A stretch of 64,000 bases of DNA. Source: Psychromonas aquimarina ATCC BAA-1526 (GTDB taxonomy: Bacteria; Pseudomonadota; Gammaproteobacteria; Enterobacterales; Psychromonadaceae). Below the pieces are notes generated by a model, which searched no databases, was not told the DNA's origin, and was given only the letters and a program-made list of their open reading frames with translations. Where the stretch lies: the NCBI RefSeq assembly GCF_000428725.1, contig NZ_KE386793.1, positions 192,524 through 256,523 of the forward strand, written 5' to 3'. Positions 1-9,800 of the stretch are shown here, in pieces. A program made the position numbers and the translations under genes. Positions within the stretch are counted from its first letter, which is position 1, and every line of letters begins with the position of its first letter.

Positions 1-668
1 GTCTTAATCTGTTCTTTGTTAATACGCTGAACCAGCTTACCTGAGACAAGATAACCGAGGAGCATCGACGGCAGCAGCATCAGTGACAGCTGCAGCTGAG
101 TCGTATTTAAAAATCCAGCTGCGGCTAAAATAGCCAGTGAAATAAGAGAGCTTATAATAAAAAATGCCGAAAGAGCTGCACGAAACTGATTAGCTTCTTT
201 GCCGGCCAGCAGAATGGCTATCGGCGGCCCGCCGATAGCGGCAATATTAGCGAATATGCCGGATAATATACCGGCGATAAATAAACTTAAGCGGTTAATA
301 CTGACATTAAATTTGAGAAAGCTGAGAATAACCGTCAGTCCGACAATAACAGCAATGGCCAGGCCGAGTACCGGCTGTGGTGCCAGCATCAGCAGAGCGA
401 CACCAATAAAACCGCCGGGGATCCGTCCCAGCAGAGCGTACTGCATGCCGTCAAATTTTAATTCTCTGCGTTCTCTAAACAGAGTTAACAGAGCGATAGA
501 AAAACCCATTAAGATCACCGGAACGGGCACCAGCTGCGGGTCAACAATATACAACAGCGGCGAGGCAATAACGGCCAGCCCGAAACCGATCAGGCTTTGG
601 GTAAGTGAACCTAAAAATATAATCACAGAAGCTAATAATAATGTAGTCGGATCGATAACTGTAAACAC
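1..668 (-). CDS. TauE/SafE family membrane permease, 3' end outside the window
   Basis: The minus strand encodes a continuous, strongly hydrophobic protein of about 222 residues that runs off the left edge. Segments such as GSLTQSLIGFGLAVIASPLL near the N-terminus and ANIAAIGGPPIAILLAGKEA in the second half fit the TauE/SafE (sulfite exporter/DUF81) family, which moves small organosulfur or carboxylate anions across the inner membrane. I place the start at a GTG (base 668) because no in-frame ATG follows the upstream stop. A purine-rich stretch just upstream could serve as a weak ribosome-binding site, and a TTG 24 bases earlier is an alternative. The substrate cannot be told from sequence. 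The plus-strand open frame over the same bases is a shadow. Confidence 0.75.
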   Translation of the reverse strand, partial: MFTVIDPTTLLLASVIIFLGSLTQSLIGFGLAVIASPLLYIVDPQLVPVPVILMGFSIALLTLFRERRELKFDGMQYALLGRIPGGFIGVALLMLAPQPVLGLAIAVIVGLTVILSFLKFNVSINRLSLFIAGILSGIFANIAAIGGPPIAILLAGKEANQFRAALSAFFIISSLISLAILAAAGFLNTTQLQLSLMLLPSMLLGYLVSGKLVQRINKEQIK

Positions 669-741
669 TGAATTTTCCCGATTAATCAAGTTACTGGAAA
701 TAATGGAGCATAACTAATTTAAGAAAAATAAAAAGCACTCT

Positions 742-759
742 TCTCAAATTAATTTGAGA
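742..759. promoter_or_regulatory. Perfect 18-bp palindrome, possible operator
   Basis: TCTCAAATTAATTTGAGA is a perfect palindrome about 75 bases upstream of the permease start and next to the sdaC terminator. Its position suits an operator for the permease promoter. The binding protein is unknown and the role is inferred. Confidence 0.4.
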
Positions 760-767
760 TATAAAAA

Positions 768-797
768 AAGCCGCCGGCGATAAACGCGGGCGGCTTG
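768..797 (-). terminator. Intrinsic terminator of sdaC
   Basis: Read on the minus strand, an AAGCCGCC / GGCGGCTT stem with a short loop is followed by a run of T. It begins about 30 bases past the sdaC stop codon. Confidence 0.8.
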
Positions 798-825
798 ATT
801 TAACTGCAGTTTAAGTTGCTGTTAA

Positions 826-2118
826 TCAGCTCAGCATGCCGAACAGGATTGCTGTCATGGCTAATACACCGGCGATGATAACAAAGATGTTGCTGATACG
901 GCCGCGGTAAGCTCTTAGTGCCGGTACTTTGTATACGGCATACATAGGCATAAGGTAAAGAATAGCCGCGATAATCGGACCGCCTAATGCTTCAATCATA
1001 CCTAAAATGCTCGGGTTAATTACAGCGACGCCCCAGATAGTGAAGAACATAAAGCCGAGAATAAACTTATCAACTTTCTTCTCTGATACTTCTTTATTAC
1101 TGCTGCGAAGCTGCTTGGTAACGATGCCCTTCATACCTTCGGTCGCACCCATGTAGTGACCGAAGAAAGAAGAAACAATCGCGATAACAGCGATAATCGG
1201 ACCGAAGTAGCTGACAAAGCCGCTGGCGTGAACGTTTGCTAAGTAAGATAGAATAGGCAAGTTCAGCTCTTTAGATTCTGCAAGCTGTGCCGGGCTTAAA
1301 GAAAGTACACATGAGAATACAAACAGCATTACGAAACCAACCAGCATCATGCTGGTATTACGCAGGATCACATCGGCTTTTTTCGATGCATTGCCGCCGT
1401 GTTCACGTTTCAGTGCTACTGAAAACTGTGATACTGCCGGTGAATGGTTAAAGGCAAAAACCAGTACTGGAATAGTTAACCACACAGTGCCTAGGAAATC
1501 TGAAGATGCAGGTACCTGCATCAGAGCATCGGTTTTCCAGCTCGGAATCAGATATAAAGACATAAATACTAAAATAGCTACCAGCGGGTATACCAGAAAC
1601 TGGGTTACTTTAAGCATCAGTTTTTCACCGGAAACCATAACTGCCATCATAGCTAGAATTAAGGCGCCAGATAGAAGCCAGCGCGGCGGGGAAGCCATAC
1701 CAAGCTGATTAACGATAAAACTGTCAACTGTATTAGTAATACCTACACCGTAAATAAGTACGATAGGGTAGATAGCAAAGAAATACAGTATGGTAATCGC
1801 TTTACCTGCTCCGATACCAAAATGCTCTTCAACAACATGAGTAATGTCACTGCCGGGTTTGCTCGATGAACAGACAAAACGAGACAGACCACGGTGAGCT
1901 AAATAAGTCATCGGACCGATAATTACTGCCATCATCACCAGCGGCCAGAACCCCCCCATGCCGGCATTGATAGGAAGGAACAAAATACCGGCACCAACTG
2001 CTGTGCCGAACAGGCTTAGCATCCAAGTTGTATCCCGGCGCGTCCAACCCTGGACGCTAATTTCGCTGACTTCTCCTGTCATCGTCTGCTGCTGCATAAA
2101 AGTTGCTTCATCTTGCAT
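826..2118 (-). CDS. sdaC: Serine transporter, HAAAP family (SdaC-like)
   Basis: The 430-residue protein has about eleven hydrophobic segments. Its N-terminus ([20 protein letters not shown]) is typical of the hydroxy/aromatic amino acid permease family, which imports serine or threonine with protons or sodium. The length matches E. coli SdaC (429 aa). It lies downstream of the serine deaminase gene on the same strand, so uptake and deamination of serine to pyruvate are probably one pathway. The 615-bp gap between the two genes contains a strong hairpin, so they are probably transcribed separately or attenuated rather than forming a tight operon. Threonine is an alternative substrate. Confidence 0.85.
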   Translation of the reverse strand: MQDEATFMQQQTMTGEVSEISVQGWTRRDTTWMLSLFGTAVGAGILFLPINAGMGGFWPLVMMAVIIGPMTYLAHRGLSRFVCSSSKPGSDITHVVEEHFGIGAGKAITILYFFAIYPIVLIYGVGITNTVDSFIVNQLGMASPPRWLLSGALILAMMAVMVSGEKLMLKVTQFLVYPLVAILVFMSLYLIPSWKTDALMQVPASSDFLGTVWLTIPVLVFAFNHSPAVSQFSVALKREHGGNASKKADVILRNTSMMLVGFVMLFVFSCVLSLSPAQLAESKELNLPILSYLANVHASGFVSYFGPIIAVIAIVSSFFGHYMGATEGMKGIVTKQLRSSNKEVSEKKVDKFILGFMFFTIWGVAVINPSILGMIEALGGPIIAAILYLMPMYAVYKVPALRAYRGRISNIFVIIAGVLAMTAILFGMLS

Positions 2119-2174
2119 AAAAATTGCCTTTATAGGTGCTGCTTACACCCTTGTTGTAGGTTGAATAAATAAGA

Positions 2175-2203
2175 ATTCTGCAGTCATTTAGTGACTGCAG
2201 AAT
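2175..2203 (-). promoter_or_regulatory. Perfect 12-bp-arm hairpin in the sdaC leader
   Basis: ATTCTGCAGTCA and its exact complement TGACTGCAGAAT are separated by 5 bases. Read on the minus strand the hairpin is followed by a T-rich tract and lies 57-85 bases upstream of the sdaC ATG. It could be an attenuator, a terminator for readthrough from sdaA, or an operator. Confidence 0.5.
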
Positions 2204-2688
2204 GAAATAATTTCAGCGCTCAGCGTATATAATTGTAGAGATAAAAGAGTGATCAATATTCAATTCCGCCGCTAAAAAAAGGGTTTTTCTCAAATAATTT
2301 TGAATTAAGCAGTAAGGGTGAGAAGTTTTTATACAATTGGCTTATTTAATAAACACAAGCTTTGCGAGAAAATTCTCGATGCATATAAAGCAATTGTAAA
2401 CTAACAATAAAAATAAAATCGGCGTCAAAAAAGCTGAAAAAAACGTTTTGCATGTTTATGCATTCTGAGGTTAAAAAAGATGTAAGCTGCGGTCTTTTTT
2501 TGAATCTGCTGGTATAAAAAATACAGGTAATAATTTTATTGGAGGATTATAAAGTTAACAGGTAACCAGGCTTAAGCAGATAAAAAAGTGAATCACTGCA
2601 GGTCGTACTGTCTGCTTGTTTGAATCAGGAAACTGTTGAGTCTGAATGGTTTGAGGTGCTGCTGATAGTTGATTTGATGCTGCGGGAA
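2204..2688. other. Gene-free sdaA-sdaC intergenic region
   Basis: This AT-rich stretch has no convincing open frame on either strand and no RNA gene that I recognise. It presumably holds the sdaC promoter on the minus strand, but I could not single out one -35/-10 pair with confidence. Confidence 0.5.
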
Positions 2689-2714
2689 AACCAGTCTGTC
2701 GATGCAGACTGGTT
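2689..2714 (-). terminator. Hairpin terminator downstream of sdaA
   Basis: AACCAGTCTG and CAGACTGGTT form a perfect 10-bp stem with a 6-base loop about 20 bases past the sdaA stop. On the minus strand it is followed by only a short T run, so termination may be partial. Confidence 0.6.
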
Positions 2715-2733
2715 GCTGTTTATACGCTGTTAA

Positions 2734-4104
2734 TTATTCACAAGGGGCCGCCAGGTGAATTACAGCTAAGCCGCCTAATGATGTTTCGCGGTATTTTTTG
2801 TTCATATCTTTACCGGTCTGGAACATAGTGGCAATCACTTTATCTAATGAGATAAGTGATTTGCTGTTTCTTTTCAGTGCCATACGAGAAGCATTAATGG
2901 CTTTCATTGCGCCCATCGCGTTGCGCTCAATACAAGGGACCTGTACTAAACCGCCGATCGGATCACAGGTCATACCTAATGAGTGCTCCATGGCAATTTC
3001 AGCCGCAATACAGATCTGCTCATTACTGCCGCCGCGGATGGCTGTTAATCCGGCCGCCGCCATGGAAGAGGAAACACCGATTTCTCCCTGGCAACCGACT
3101 TCTGCACCGGAAATAGAAGCGTTAGTTTTATAAAGCATGCCGATAGCCGCAGAAACACTTAAGAAGTCTTTTAACTGCTTGGTATCTAACTCACGGATAA
3201 ATTTGTGGTAATACATCAGTACGGCAGGAATAACACCGGCGGCTCCGTTAGTCGGAGAAGTAACAACTTGTCCGCCGGCTGCATTTTCTTCACTGACCGC
3301 AAAGGCAAATAAGTTTACCCAGTCAAGAATCGTCATCGGATCGCTGTCAATGACTTCGTTGGCTTCAAGTGTTTTGAGTAAAGCCGGAGCACGACGGATC
3401 ACGTTTAAACCGCCTTCAAGAATCCCCTCTGTCTGCAGACCGCGCTTCAGACATAATGACATTACCTTCCAAATTTGATCTGCTTTGCTGTCGATATCAC
3501 CTAAGGATCTGAAAGCCTGTTCATTTTTTTGAATTAATGCGCCGATACTTAAACCCTGTGCATCAGCACTATTTAATAACTCTTCTGCTGAATTAAAAGG
3601 GAAAGGCAGTTTTATCTCATTTTCCGTCGGACCGTTTTCTAATTCAGCGGCCGTTTTAATAAAACCGCCGCCGATAGAATAATAAGTTTCTGACGCAATA
3701 AGTTGGTCATTATTATCAAAGGCGCTGATAGACATGCCGTTTTCATGAAGAGGCAGATTATCCGAGTGAAACTCAATATGTTCTTCAGAATCAAAGTTAA
3801 TCGTTTTGTCATTTAAAACCGGCAGCTGTAGTGAACTGAGTGTTTCACGAAAGAGCAGGTTGGCACTGCTGATTTTAATGGTTTCAGGCTGAAAACCTAA
3901 TAACCCTAAAATCACAGCTTTGTCGGTATGGTGGCCTTTGCCGGTAAGTGCAAGTGAACCGTGAAGATCGACTTTTATCTCTTTAAGTATTGATAATTTA
4001 TTTTTAATCGAACAAGCAAACTGATAACCCGCAATCATTGGACCATTAGTATGTGAACTTGACGGACCAATACCGATTTTATAGATATCAAAAATGGAAA
4101 GCAT
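2734..4104 (-). CDS. sdaA: L-serine ammonia-lyase (iron-sulfur type)
   Basis: The 456-residue single-chain enzyme converts L-serine to pyruvate and ammonia using an oxygen-labile [4Fe-4S] cluster. It opens with the family signature FDIYKIGIGPSSSHTNGPM. The C-terminal catalytic half contains the cysteine motifs GCQGEIGVSSSMAAAGL and MTCDPIGGLVQVPC, which fit the cluster ligands. Length and domain order (beta then alpha domain) match SdaA/SdaB/TdcG. An AGGAAC ribosome-binding site precedes the ATG. The serine transporter gene lies downstream on the same strand. I cannot distinguish sdaA from sdaB orthology by eye. Confidence 0.95.
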   Translation of the reverse strand: MLSIFDIYKIGIGPSSSHTNGPMIAGYQFACSIKNKLSILKEIKVDLHGSLALTGKGHHTDKAVILGLLGFQPETIKISSANLLFRETLSSLQLPVLNDKTINFDSEEHIEFHSDNLPLHENGMSISAFDNNDQLIASETYYSIGGGFIKTAAELENGPTENEIKLPFPFNSAEELLNSADAQGLSIGALIQKNEQAFRSLGDIDSKADQIWKVMSLCLKRGLQTEGILEGGLNVIRRAPALLKTLEANEVIDSDPMTILDWVNLFAFAVSEENAAGGQVVTSPTNGAAGVIPAVLMYYHKFIRELDTKQLKDFLSVSAAIGMLYKTNASISGAEVGCQGEIGVSSSMAAAGLTAIRGGSNEQICIAAEIAMEHSLGMTCDPIGGLVQVPCIERNAMGAMKAINASRMALKRNSKSLISLDKVIATMFQTGKDMNKKYRETSLGGLAVIHLAAPCE

Positions 4105-4763
4105 GAGGTGTTCCTATATACAAGTCTGAATGGGGTTAGTCGGAATAGCTGTATGGCTGAATTTTTTGTACATTTATTACTCTTAAACTGTTGTGTCCGG
4201 CTTGAATATTTCAACATCCATTGCTTGTCGTTTAATGCCGAACATAATCTTTGATAAATCAATTTATCACTGTTAGTGAAACGGGCGCCATGTTATCAAA
4301 CTTGCCGCGGGTGTCGATAAATATTTTAGGCGAAATACCTGCGTGAGATAACAAAAACGCAACTGTCGCGCGTTCTTTAAGCTGGTGAAAATATTAAAAG
4401 TACAATTTTTTAGCGGAAATCTTCGAAGTGTTGAATGCTATTTAGTAACCATTCATATGTTGTTGATAATTACTTGCTTAATGGCAGGGTAAGTGTCATA
4501 AATTAACGCTGGTCTTATGTGAAACCTTTTGCATATACTGATCTGATTTTCAGAATAATGATATGCTGTTTTTATAGCGGAAAAGGGAACTGCCTTTTTT
4601 GCCGGCTTCTGCCGCAGCTCACCAGTCACTATCAACAGCTGCATTTTTCATTCTATGTAAGTGATATTATTGTTCTTTATTGTCGGACCATGGTAGTTTA
4701 CTGATTACATGCTGGCGCTTGTATTTATAAAGGTGCGCTTTAAAGTGTTTATTAGGAACCTCT
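4105..4763. other. Gene-free stretch upstream of sdaA
   Basis: No supported gene lies here. Two short overlapping open frames of about 60 codons near 4450-4700 have no recognisable content or ribosome-binding site. The sdaA promoter (minus strand) and a promoter for the plus-strand gene at 4764 must be in this stretch, but no clear motif stands out. Confidence 0.5.
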
Positions 4764-5066
4764 ATGAAAGTCTTAAAAATATTTATCCCACTGCTGTTTT
4801 CTGTTACTGGCGTGCAGGCCTCCCAGGGATTTAATGCTCAGGTAACAGACTGCGCTTCACTGCTGCCTGAGGGGAAAAAATATCAGGTCTCTATCGGTTT
4901 TGATATTGATACCAGGCCGCAGAAAAAAGCTGTCAGCGGTAGTTTTTCGATCGACTGGGCACCTGAATATCTGCCGTCTGAACAGGAACAGGAAAAAGCT
5001 TTTAAACAACTTGGCCCTTTTATTGAGTGTGTCGGACCGAGTCTTGCTGGAAAACAAGCTGAATAA
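4764..5066 (+). CDS. Small secreted protein of unknown function
   Basis: The 100-residue product starts with a signal peptide (MKVLKIFIPLLFSVTGVQA) and has a likely signal peptidase I site after VQA. The mature part is about 80 residues and has two cysteines (TDC and IEC) that could form a disulfide in the periplasm. A GGAAC motif precedes the ATG. The gene ends 13 bases before the Dabb-domain gene, so the two are probably cotranscribed. I do not recognise the family. Confidence 0.65.
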   Translation: MKVLKIFIPLLFSVTGVQASQGFNAQVTDCASLLPEGKKYQVSIGFDIDTRPQKKAVSGSFSIDWAPEYLPSEQEQEKAFKQLGPFIECVGPSLAGKQAE

Positions 5067-5079
5067 ATAAGGAAGAAAT

Positions 5080-5376
5080 ATGATCCGTCATGTATTACTG
5101 GTGCGTTTTAAGGAAGATGCACAGCCTCAGGCTATTGCAGAGCTGCAGGCGGCATTTGCAGCGATACCGTCAAAAGTGCAGGGAGTAGAGGCTGTAGAGT
5201 GGGGAGAAAACGACAGTCCGGAAAATAAAAACAGAGGTTTTACCCACTGTATTTTGATGACCTTTGCGGATCAGAAGGGGCGGGATAATTATCTGCCGCA
5301 TCCGGAGCATGAAGCGTTAAAAGTCATTTTCCGTCGTGTACTTGATGAGATTATTGTACTGGATTACAGTCTTTAA
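5080..5376 (+). CDS. Dabb (stress-responsive A/B barrel) domain protein
   Basis: The 98-residue protein is a single ferredoxin-like alpha+beta barrel domain. It has the characteristic opening MIRHVLLVRFKEDA, a central THCILMTFAD strand, and the DNYLPHPEHEAL segment before the last strand. Such proteins are cytoplasmic dimers of mostly unknown function. The domain assignment is firm but the role is open. AAGGAAG lies just upstream of the ATG. It follows the small secreted protein closely and is followed by a dead GNAT fragment. Confidence 0.8.
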   Translation: MIRHVLLVRFKEDAQPQAIAELQAAFAAIPSKVQGVEAVEWGENDSPENKNRGFTHCILMTFADQKGRDNYLPHPEHEALKVIFRRVLDEIIVLDYSL

Positions 5377-5377
5377 A

Positions 5378-5512
5378 TTTAATCGAAAACAGATAGAAAT
5401 AAGCCGTGCATTACCTGAACGTCTGGGGTTTACCTATGAAGAAACGCTAAGACAGTGTGAGCGGCTATACTCTAAGTATGTCAATCACGCCGTCTATTCA
5501 CTGCCTGCTTGA
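5378..5512 (+). pseudogene. 3' remnant of a RimJ/RimL-type GNAT acetyltransferase
   Basis: An open frame with no start codon encodes about 44 residues, including RALPERLGFTYEETLRQCE and YVNHAVYSL, then a stop. This is the usual C-terminal end of ribosomal-protein-alanine-type GNAT acetyltransferases (SRAIPERLGF...LRQ...VDHAVYSL). The acetyl-CoA-binding part is missing. The live Dabb gene ends directly before it, so a deletion has fused the two regions. Confidence 0.7.
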
Positions 5513-5608
5513 GAATATAATGCGGCTCAGTCTGCTTATAGACAATGACAGCTTGACTTTACCTGTCTCGACTTTAATAGAGCCTATGGCTCAGCATAAG
5601 GAGACGCA

Positions 5609-6211
5609 TTGGAAATTGCACCGAATTTTACTGCCGCTGACTGGAAAGCGCTGCATCTTCAGGAAAATGAACAGCACTGGTTACAGGCTGTTGATGTACT
5701 GAAAAGCCGCTTGTACGCCCGCTATATCGACCCCGTAGACGCCCTGATTGAAATTGAAAACAGCCTTGAACCTAGGCAGATGAATTTTGGTTTTACTATT
5801 CTTGCTGTAGATCTGCTGCTGATGGAAACGCTGCAGGCATTTAAAGAGGGGCTTTTAGATACTAACCGTAAGTCACAGAGAGTGTTTATGCGTTTTCTTC
5901 GTGACAGTTCGCGCTTTTCGCCGTTTTTCAGCACGCCGAAGCAGTGTAATGATTTTTATATTGAATTCCGCTGCGGCATTCTGCATCAGGCCGAGATCCA
6001 GAGTACGGCCCGGGTCTGTTCGAGCGGTGCGCTCTATAACCGCAGCGACGAGGGAGATACAGTTAACTATAATGCCGTTCATCAGTGTATTAAAGCCGAT
6101 CTTGAAGATTATCTGCAGCTGTTAAAAGATCCGCATAATAGCAGTCAGAGGGAGCTTTTTAAGAAAAAAATGGATGCTGTGGCCGGCAAGGATGAAACTG
6201 TTCCCAGTTAA
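5609..6211 (+). CDS. Hypothetical protein, 200 aa
   Basis: I do not recognise this protein. It starts at a TTG preceded by a strong AAGGAG site, which decides the start since no ATG fits. The product is soluble and mixed in composition with no signal peptide. A short hydrophobic segment (FTILAVDLLLMETLQAF) and a cysteine-containing patch (FYIEFRCGILHQAEI) are visible. The patch with its FxxxFRxGxxHQAE arrangement resembles helices in abortive-infection or HEPN-like proteins, but this is a weak impression only. It lies just outside the left end of the IS4-like element and may have arrived with it. Confidence 0.55.
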   Translation: MEIAPNFTAADWKALHLQENEQHWLQAVDVLKSRLYARYIDPVDALIEIENSLEPRQMNFGFTILAVDLLLMETLQAFKEGLLDTNRKSQRVFMRFLRDSSRFSPFFSTPKQCNDFYIEFRCGILHQAEIQSTARVCSSGALYNRSDEGDTVNYNAVHQCIKADLEDYLQLLKDPHNSSQRELFKKKMDAVAGKDETVPS

Positions 6212-6218
6212 TGTTCAA

Positions 6219-6243
6219 TAAAAGAGTCGTCCGAGACGCAATG
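6219..6243. repeat. Left terminal inverted repeat of the IS4-type element
   Basis: The GACGCAATG core and a TAAAAG outer end match, in inverted orientation, the sequence at 21011-21033. Aligning 18 bases without gaps gives 13 identities, and the similarity continues inwards. It lies just past the transposase stop codon, where the terminal repeat of an IS4 element belongs. Confidence 0.6.
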
Positions 6244-6247
6244 CAGT

Positions 6248-6705
6248 TCACTTAAGCTTAAGTGGGTCTGTATTGTAATTAACGGGGCAGCGTGTTTTTG
6301 ATGTCTTTATCGCCCATCGGTTGTGATGGCTTAGGGCGTTTTCGATAAATAGTATAGCCAGATTTCCTCGTAACTCTTTTAATCGCTTAGGTGTATTACC
6401 TGAGGGCATTGCTTTTTTCATCACTATCAACTGACTTGCAATAAAATGACAGGCAAACTTAAAACTGATTTCGTTGGGGGCATCGCTGATGCTCGACTGC
6501 AGCCTGACTGGCCTCTCTTTTGACTAAATTATAGCCAAGTAATAATCCCAGATTTCTTGATACAGCAGATCAACGTTTTTATTACGTAATGTGATGGTAT
6601 TGTGCTGCATTGAGCTCTTGATATCACGATAACCAAGTTCAATTTCCCACCTCTCATGATAAAAGAGCAGCTACTTGCTCTGAGCTAAATACAATGCTGC
6701 CGCGG
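6248..6705 (-). pseudogene. IS4-family transposase, C-terminal remnant
   Basis: Translated on the minus strand this region gives FYHERWEIELGYRDIKSSMQ, the YREK-type (Y-x2-R-x3-E-x6-K) signature of IS4-family transposases. It continues with NTITLRNKNVDLLYQEIW and, after frameshifts, LLLGYNLVKREASQAA and RLKELRGNLAILFIENALS, then a stop. At least two frameshifts and one in-frame TAG just upstream of YHERW make it non-functional. The catalytic Glu is present here, whereas the segment expected to hold the DD part is missing from the window. Confidence 0.85.
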
Positions 6706-6775
6706 GTAAAAATTCATTTTCATGATTACCGTTTAGAAGTTAGCGGAGCTGAGTAAGTCATTCATAAACAACACA

Positions 6776-6804
6776 TAGACGTACTAGATTCGGCCGACTA
6801 TATT
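6776..6804 (+). promoter_or_regulatory. Putative promoter of the signalling island
   Basis: TAGACG and TATATT are separated by 17 bases, a reasonable sigma-70 -35/-10 pair. Transcription would start about 25 bases before the first kinase start codon. It lies between the transposase remnant and the kinase gene. Confidence 0.4.
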
Positions 6805-6834
6805 AAATTAGGTATCTCCCTCTTAATTCGTGGT

Positions 6835-9800
6835 TTGACTGTGAATCAGAGAGTAAATCGCGTTTTTACAATAATCTTATTTTCTTTGCTTTCGGTAATC
6901 TTGCTGCTGACTCCGAAAGATGAGGCATGGGCACAGGAAAACCCTGCCTCTAATCTTGAAAAGGTGACTCTACAGCTTAAATCGTTCCACCAATTCCAAT
7001 TTGCCGGATACTACGCCGCCATTGAGAAGGGGTTCTATGCTGAAGAAGGGCTCAACGTCATCCTGCAGGAACGCAGCCCTGCAAAAAATCACATACAAAC
7101 GGTTCTTGATGGCGAAGCCGAATATGGCACAGCTGATGCAGGCCTGCTGGTCAAACGTATGCAGGGGCACCCCGTGGTCCTGCTTAAACAGATCTTTCAG
7201 CATTCCCCCCTGGTGTTATTAACCCACAGTTCTTCCGGACTGAAAAACCCGTTTGATTTACGCGGTAAACGGGTAATGATGGACCGTGAATCTCTGAGTG
7301 ATGCGCCGCTCATTGCCATGCTGGTCAATACTATCGGCGATCTTGATCAGGTTGAGTTTGTTAAACACAATTTCAATATGGACAGTTTTATTCAGGGTGA
7401 CGTGGATGCGCTGTCTGCTTATATTACCAGTCAACCTTATGCCCTCGAGCAGCGGGGAGTTGCGGCCAATATAATAGATCCTCGCAATTATGGTGTCGAT
7501 TTCTACGGTGACAACCTGTTTACCACTGAGCAGGAGATCCGTGAGCACCCTGATCGGGTTGAACGCATGGTACGGGCCAGCCTCAAAGGATGGGAATATG
7601 CCCTGGCCCACCCGCAAGAAATAATCGGTCTTATTTTAAAGAAGTATAATCCTGGATTGAATCGTGATCTGTTGGTCTATGAAGCAAAAATGACCGATCT
7701 GATGATCCTCTCAGAAATCACTCCGCTTGGTACTGTCACTATAGAACGCTATAAGCCGATCGCGGATACCTACAAGACAGCCGGGTTGGCAGATGCTGTT
7801 GTCGACTTGAGCCGCTTTGTTTATGGCAGCGTCCCCGGGCCGGTTCGATATTCCGGTTTATCCCATACACAGGAAAAGTACACGCTTTCTGAGCATCCGG
7901 TAATAAGATCTGCTGCAGACTATGACTACCCTCCATTCTCCGGGGTTAATAAGGCCGGAGAAGCAGATGGATTTTCTGTTGAGCTTTTAAAGGCAAGTCT
8001 TAACGCGATCAATTTAGAGGTTGAGTTTTATAGTGCTCCATGGCGAGAGATTAAAAAGTCGTTAGCAGCCGGAAAATTAGATGCCTTACCCATTGTTGGA
8101 AGAACACCGGAAAGAGAAGCGGAGTTTGATTTTACTGTTCCCTACATAACTATTTATGGCAAGGTTTATGTTAGAAAAGGAGATAATAGAGTCAGAAAAA
8201 TAGAAGATCTTAAAGGCATGCAGATCATTGTAAAAACAAAAGATAATGCCGAAGAATTTGCTAGTCGAGCCAAAATTTCAAAAAATCTGATAGCAGTGGA
8301 CTCTTTTGAGGAAGCATTCACCCTTCTTTCAGAAGGTAGATATGATGCCGTTATTACAAATGAAATAGTGGGCACTCGGATACTGGACAAACTGGAAATT
8401 GATAACATTGTTCCGATATTACGAATAGATGAGTTTAAGCAAGATTTTACGTTTGCAGTAAAAGAGGGCAATAAAAAATTATTATCACTGCTTAACGAAG
8501 GATTATCTAGAGTTGTAGCTGACGGAACTTATAATAAACTGCGTGCCAAGTGGTTCAAAATACCACAACAGATAAAACTTACACCTGAAGAAAAAGGGTG
8601 GTTAGCAACTAATACCATCACTCTATCCGTCGATGACCGATACGCACCGATGAACTTCCGAAATGCACTAGGAAGGATGGAAGGACTCAGTATCGACTAC
8701 ATTCGCTTGATTGAAGAAAAATTGGGAGTTTCGATCAATTTAGATGCCGGATCATGGACGGAGGCGCTTGCCAGTGCAATGGCTTACAAAACAGACGGTA
8801 TCATTAACGCCAACCCCACTCCTGAGCGCGTCGAAAAACTTGTATTTACTAACCCCTATATCGAAGTGCCCATGGCTCTTTTTACCCGAAGCGGGGCTCC
8901 TGAATACGGCTCACTTGAAGCGCTGCAAGGCAAACGGATTATTGTTAAAAGAAAAACAGTCGAAGCCGAGCTGCTCCCAAAACGCTATCCGGCCATAGAA
9001 ATAGTCGAGATAGATTCATACAAGGAAGCGCTCACCCTTCTATCCACGAGAAAGGTAGACGGAGTATTCGGCCATTTGATAGTCGTCAATCATGAAATAG
9101 AAAAACACCTCTTTGGAAATCTCAAAGTAAACTATTTGAGTTTTGATGAGATTCTCAGCAAACAGCGCATAGGGGTGCGTAACGATAATCCAGTGCTTCT
9201 TTCGATTCTAGATAAAGCAATTCAAGGGATTAATGAAGAAGAACACCGTTCTATACGAAGTAAATGGGTGGCTGCGCCTTTAGAAAAAGAAACGCTAGTC
9301 ATTAATCTTACACCCGAAGAACAGGTCTGGCTAGCCGGACATTCTAGAATCCACTTAGGCTTTACTCCTGACCTTGAACCGCTCTTGATCCAGAGCGCTG
9401 ACGGCAAGCTAAGCGGCATCCTGCCCGAGATCTTTGAACAAATGGCAGACGTTTCCGGTCTGGATATTGATATTGAGGTTGGCGCTTGGCTCAACATTGT
9501 TCGACAAGCCAAAGAAGGAAGGATTGACGGATTACTTGCGGCTAGTCATATCTTGGCTGACTCAGTTGGACTCTTAAAAACCAAGGGATATTTTTCCGGC
9601 ATAGCGATTGTTTATGGTAGGAGTGGGCGTGACTATCAAATCAATCAAATAAAGGATCTTAAAGGGATGCGGGTAGCCCATATGAAACAGATTAAGCTCT
9701 ATGAAAAAGTGCTTGCTCCGATAGCACACGAAATAACTATTACAGAAACCGGTAGCTTTCGACAAGCCGAAGCATTATTAATGGCGGGCAAGGTCGATGT

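Noticed and set aside
199-717. Plus-strand open frame of 172 codons at the left edge
   Set aside because: The opposite strand encodes a coherent TauE/SafE membrane protein over the same bases. The plus-strand translation is low-complexity, rich in Ser/Pro/Arg, with no family match.
4453-4704. Two short overlapping open frames on opposite strands
   Set aside because: Neither has a ribosome-binding site, a signal peptide or similarity to anything I recognise. They lie in AT-rich non-coding sequence.
5457-5702. Plus-strand open frame of 81 codons
   Set aside because: It overlaps the GNAT remnant and the start of the 200-residue gene in another frame and has no ribosome-binding site or recognisable content. 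The TTG at 5609 with AAGGAG explains the coding signal better.
6757-6834. Upstream extension of the giant kinase frame
   Set aside because: The frame stays open for 26 codons before the TTG but holds no ATG/GTG/TTG start with a ribosome-binding site. The signal peptide only makes sense from the TTG or GTG.
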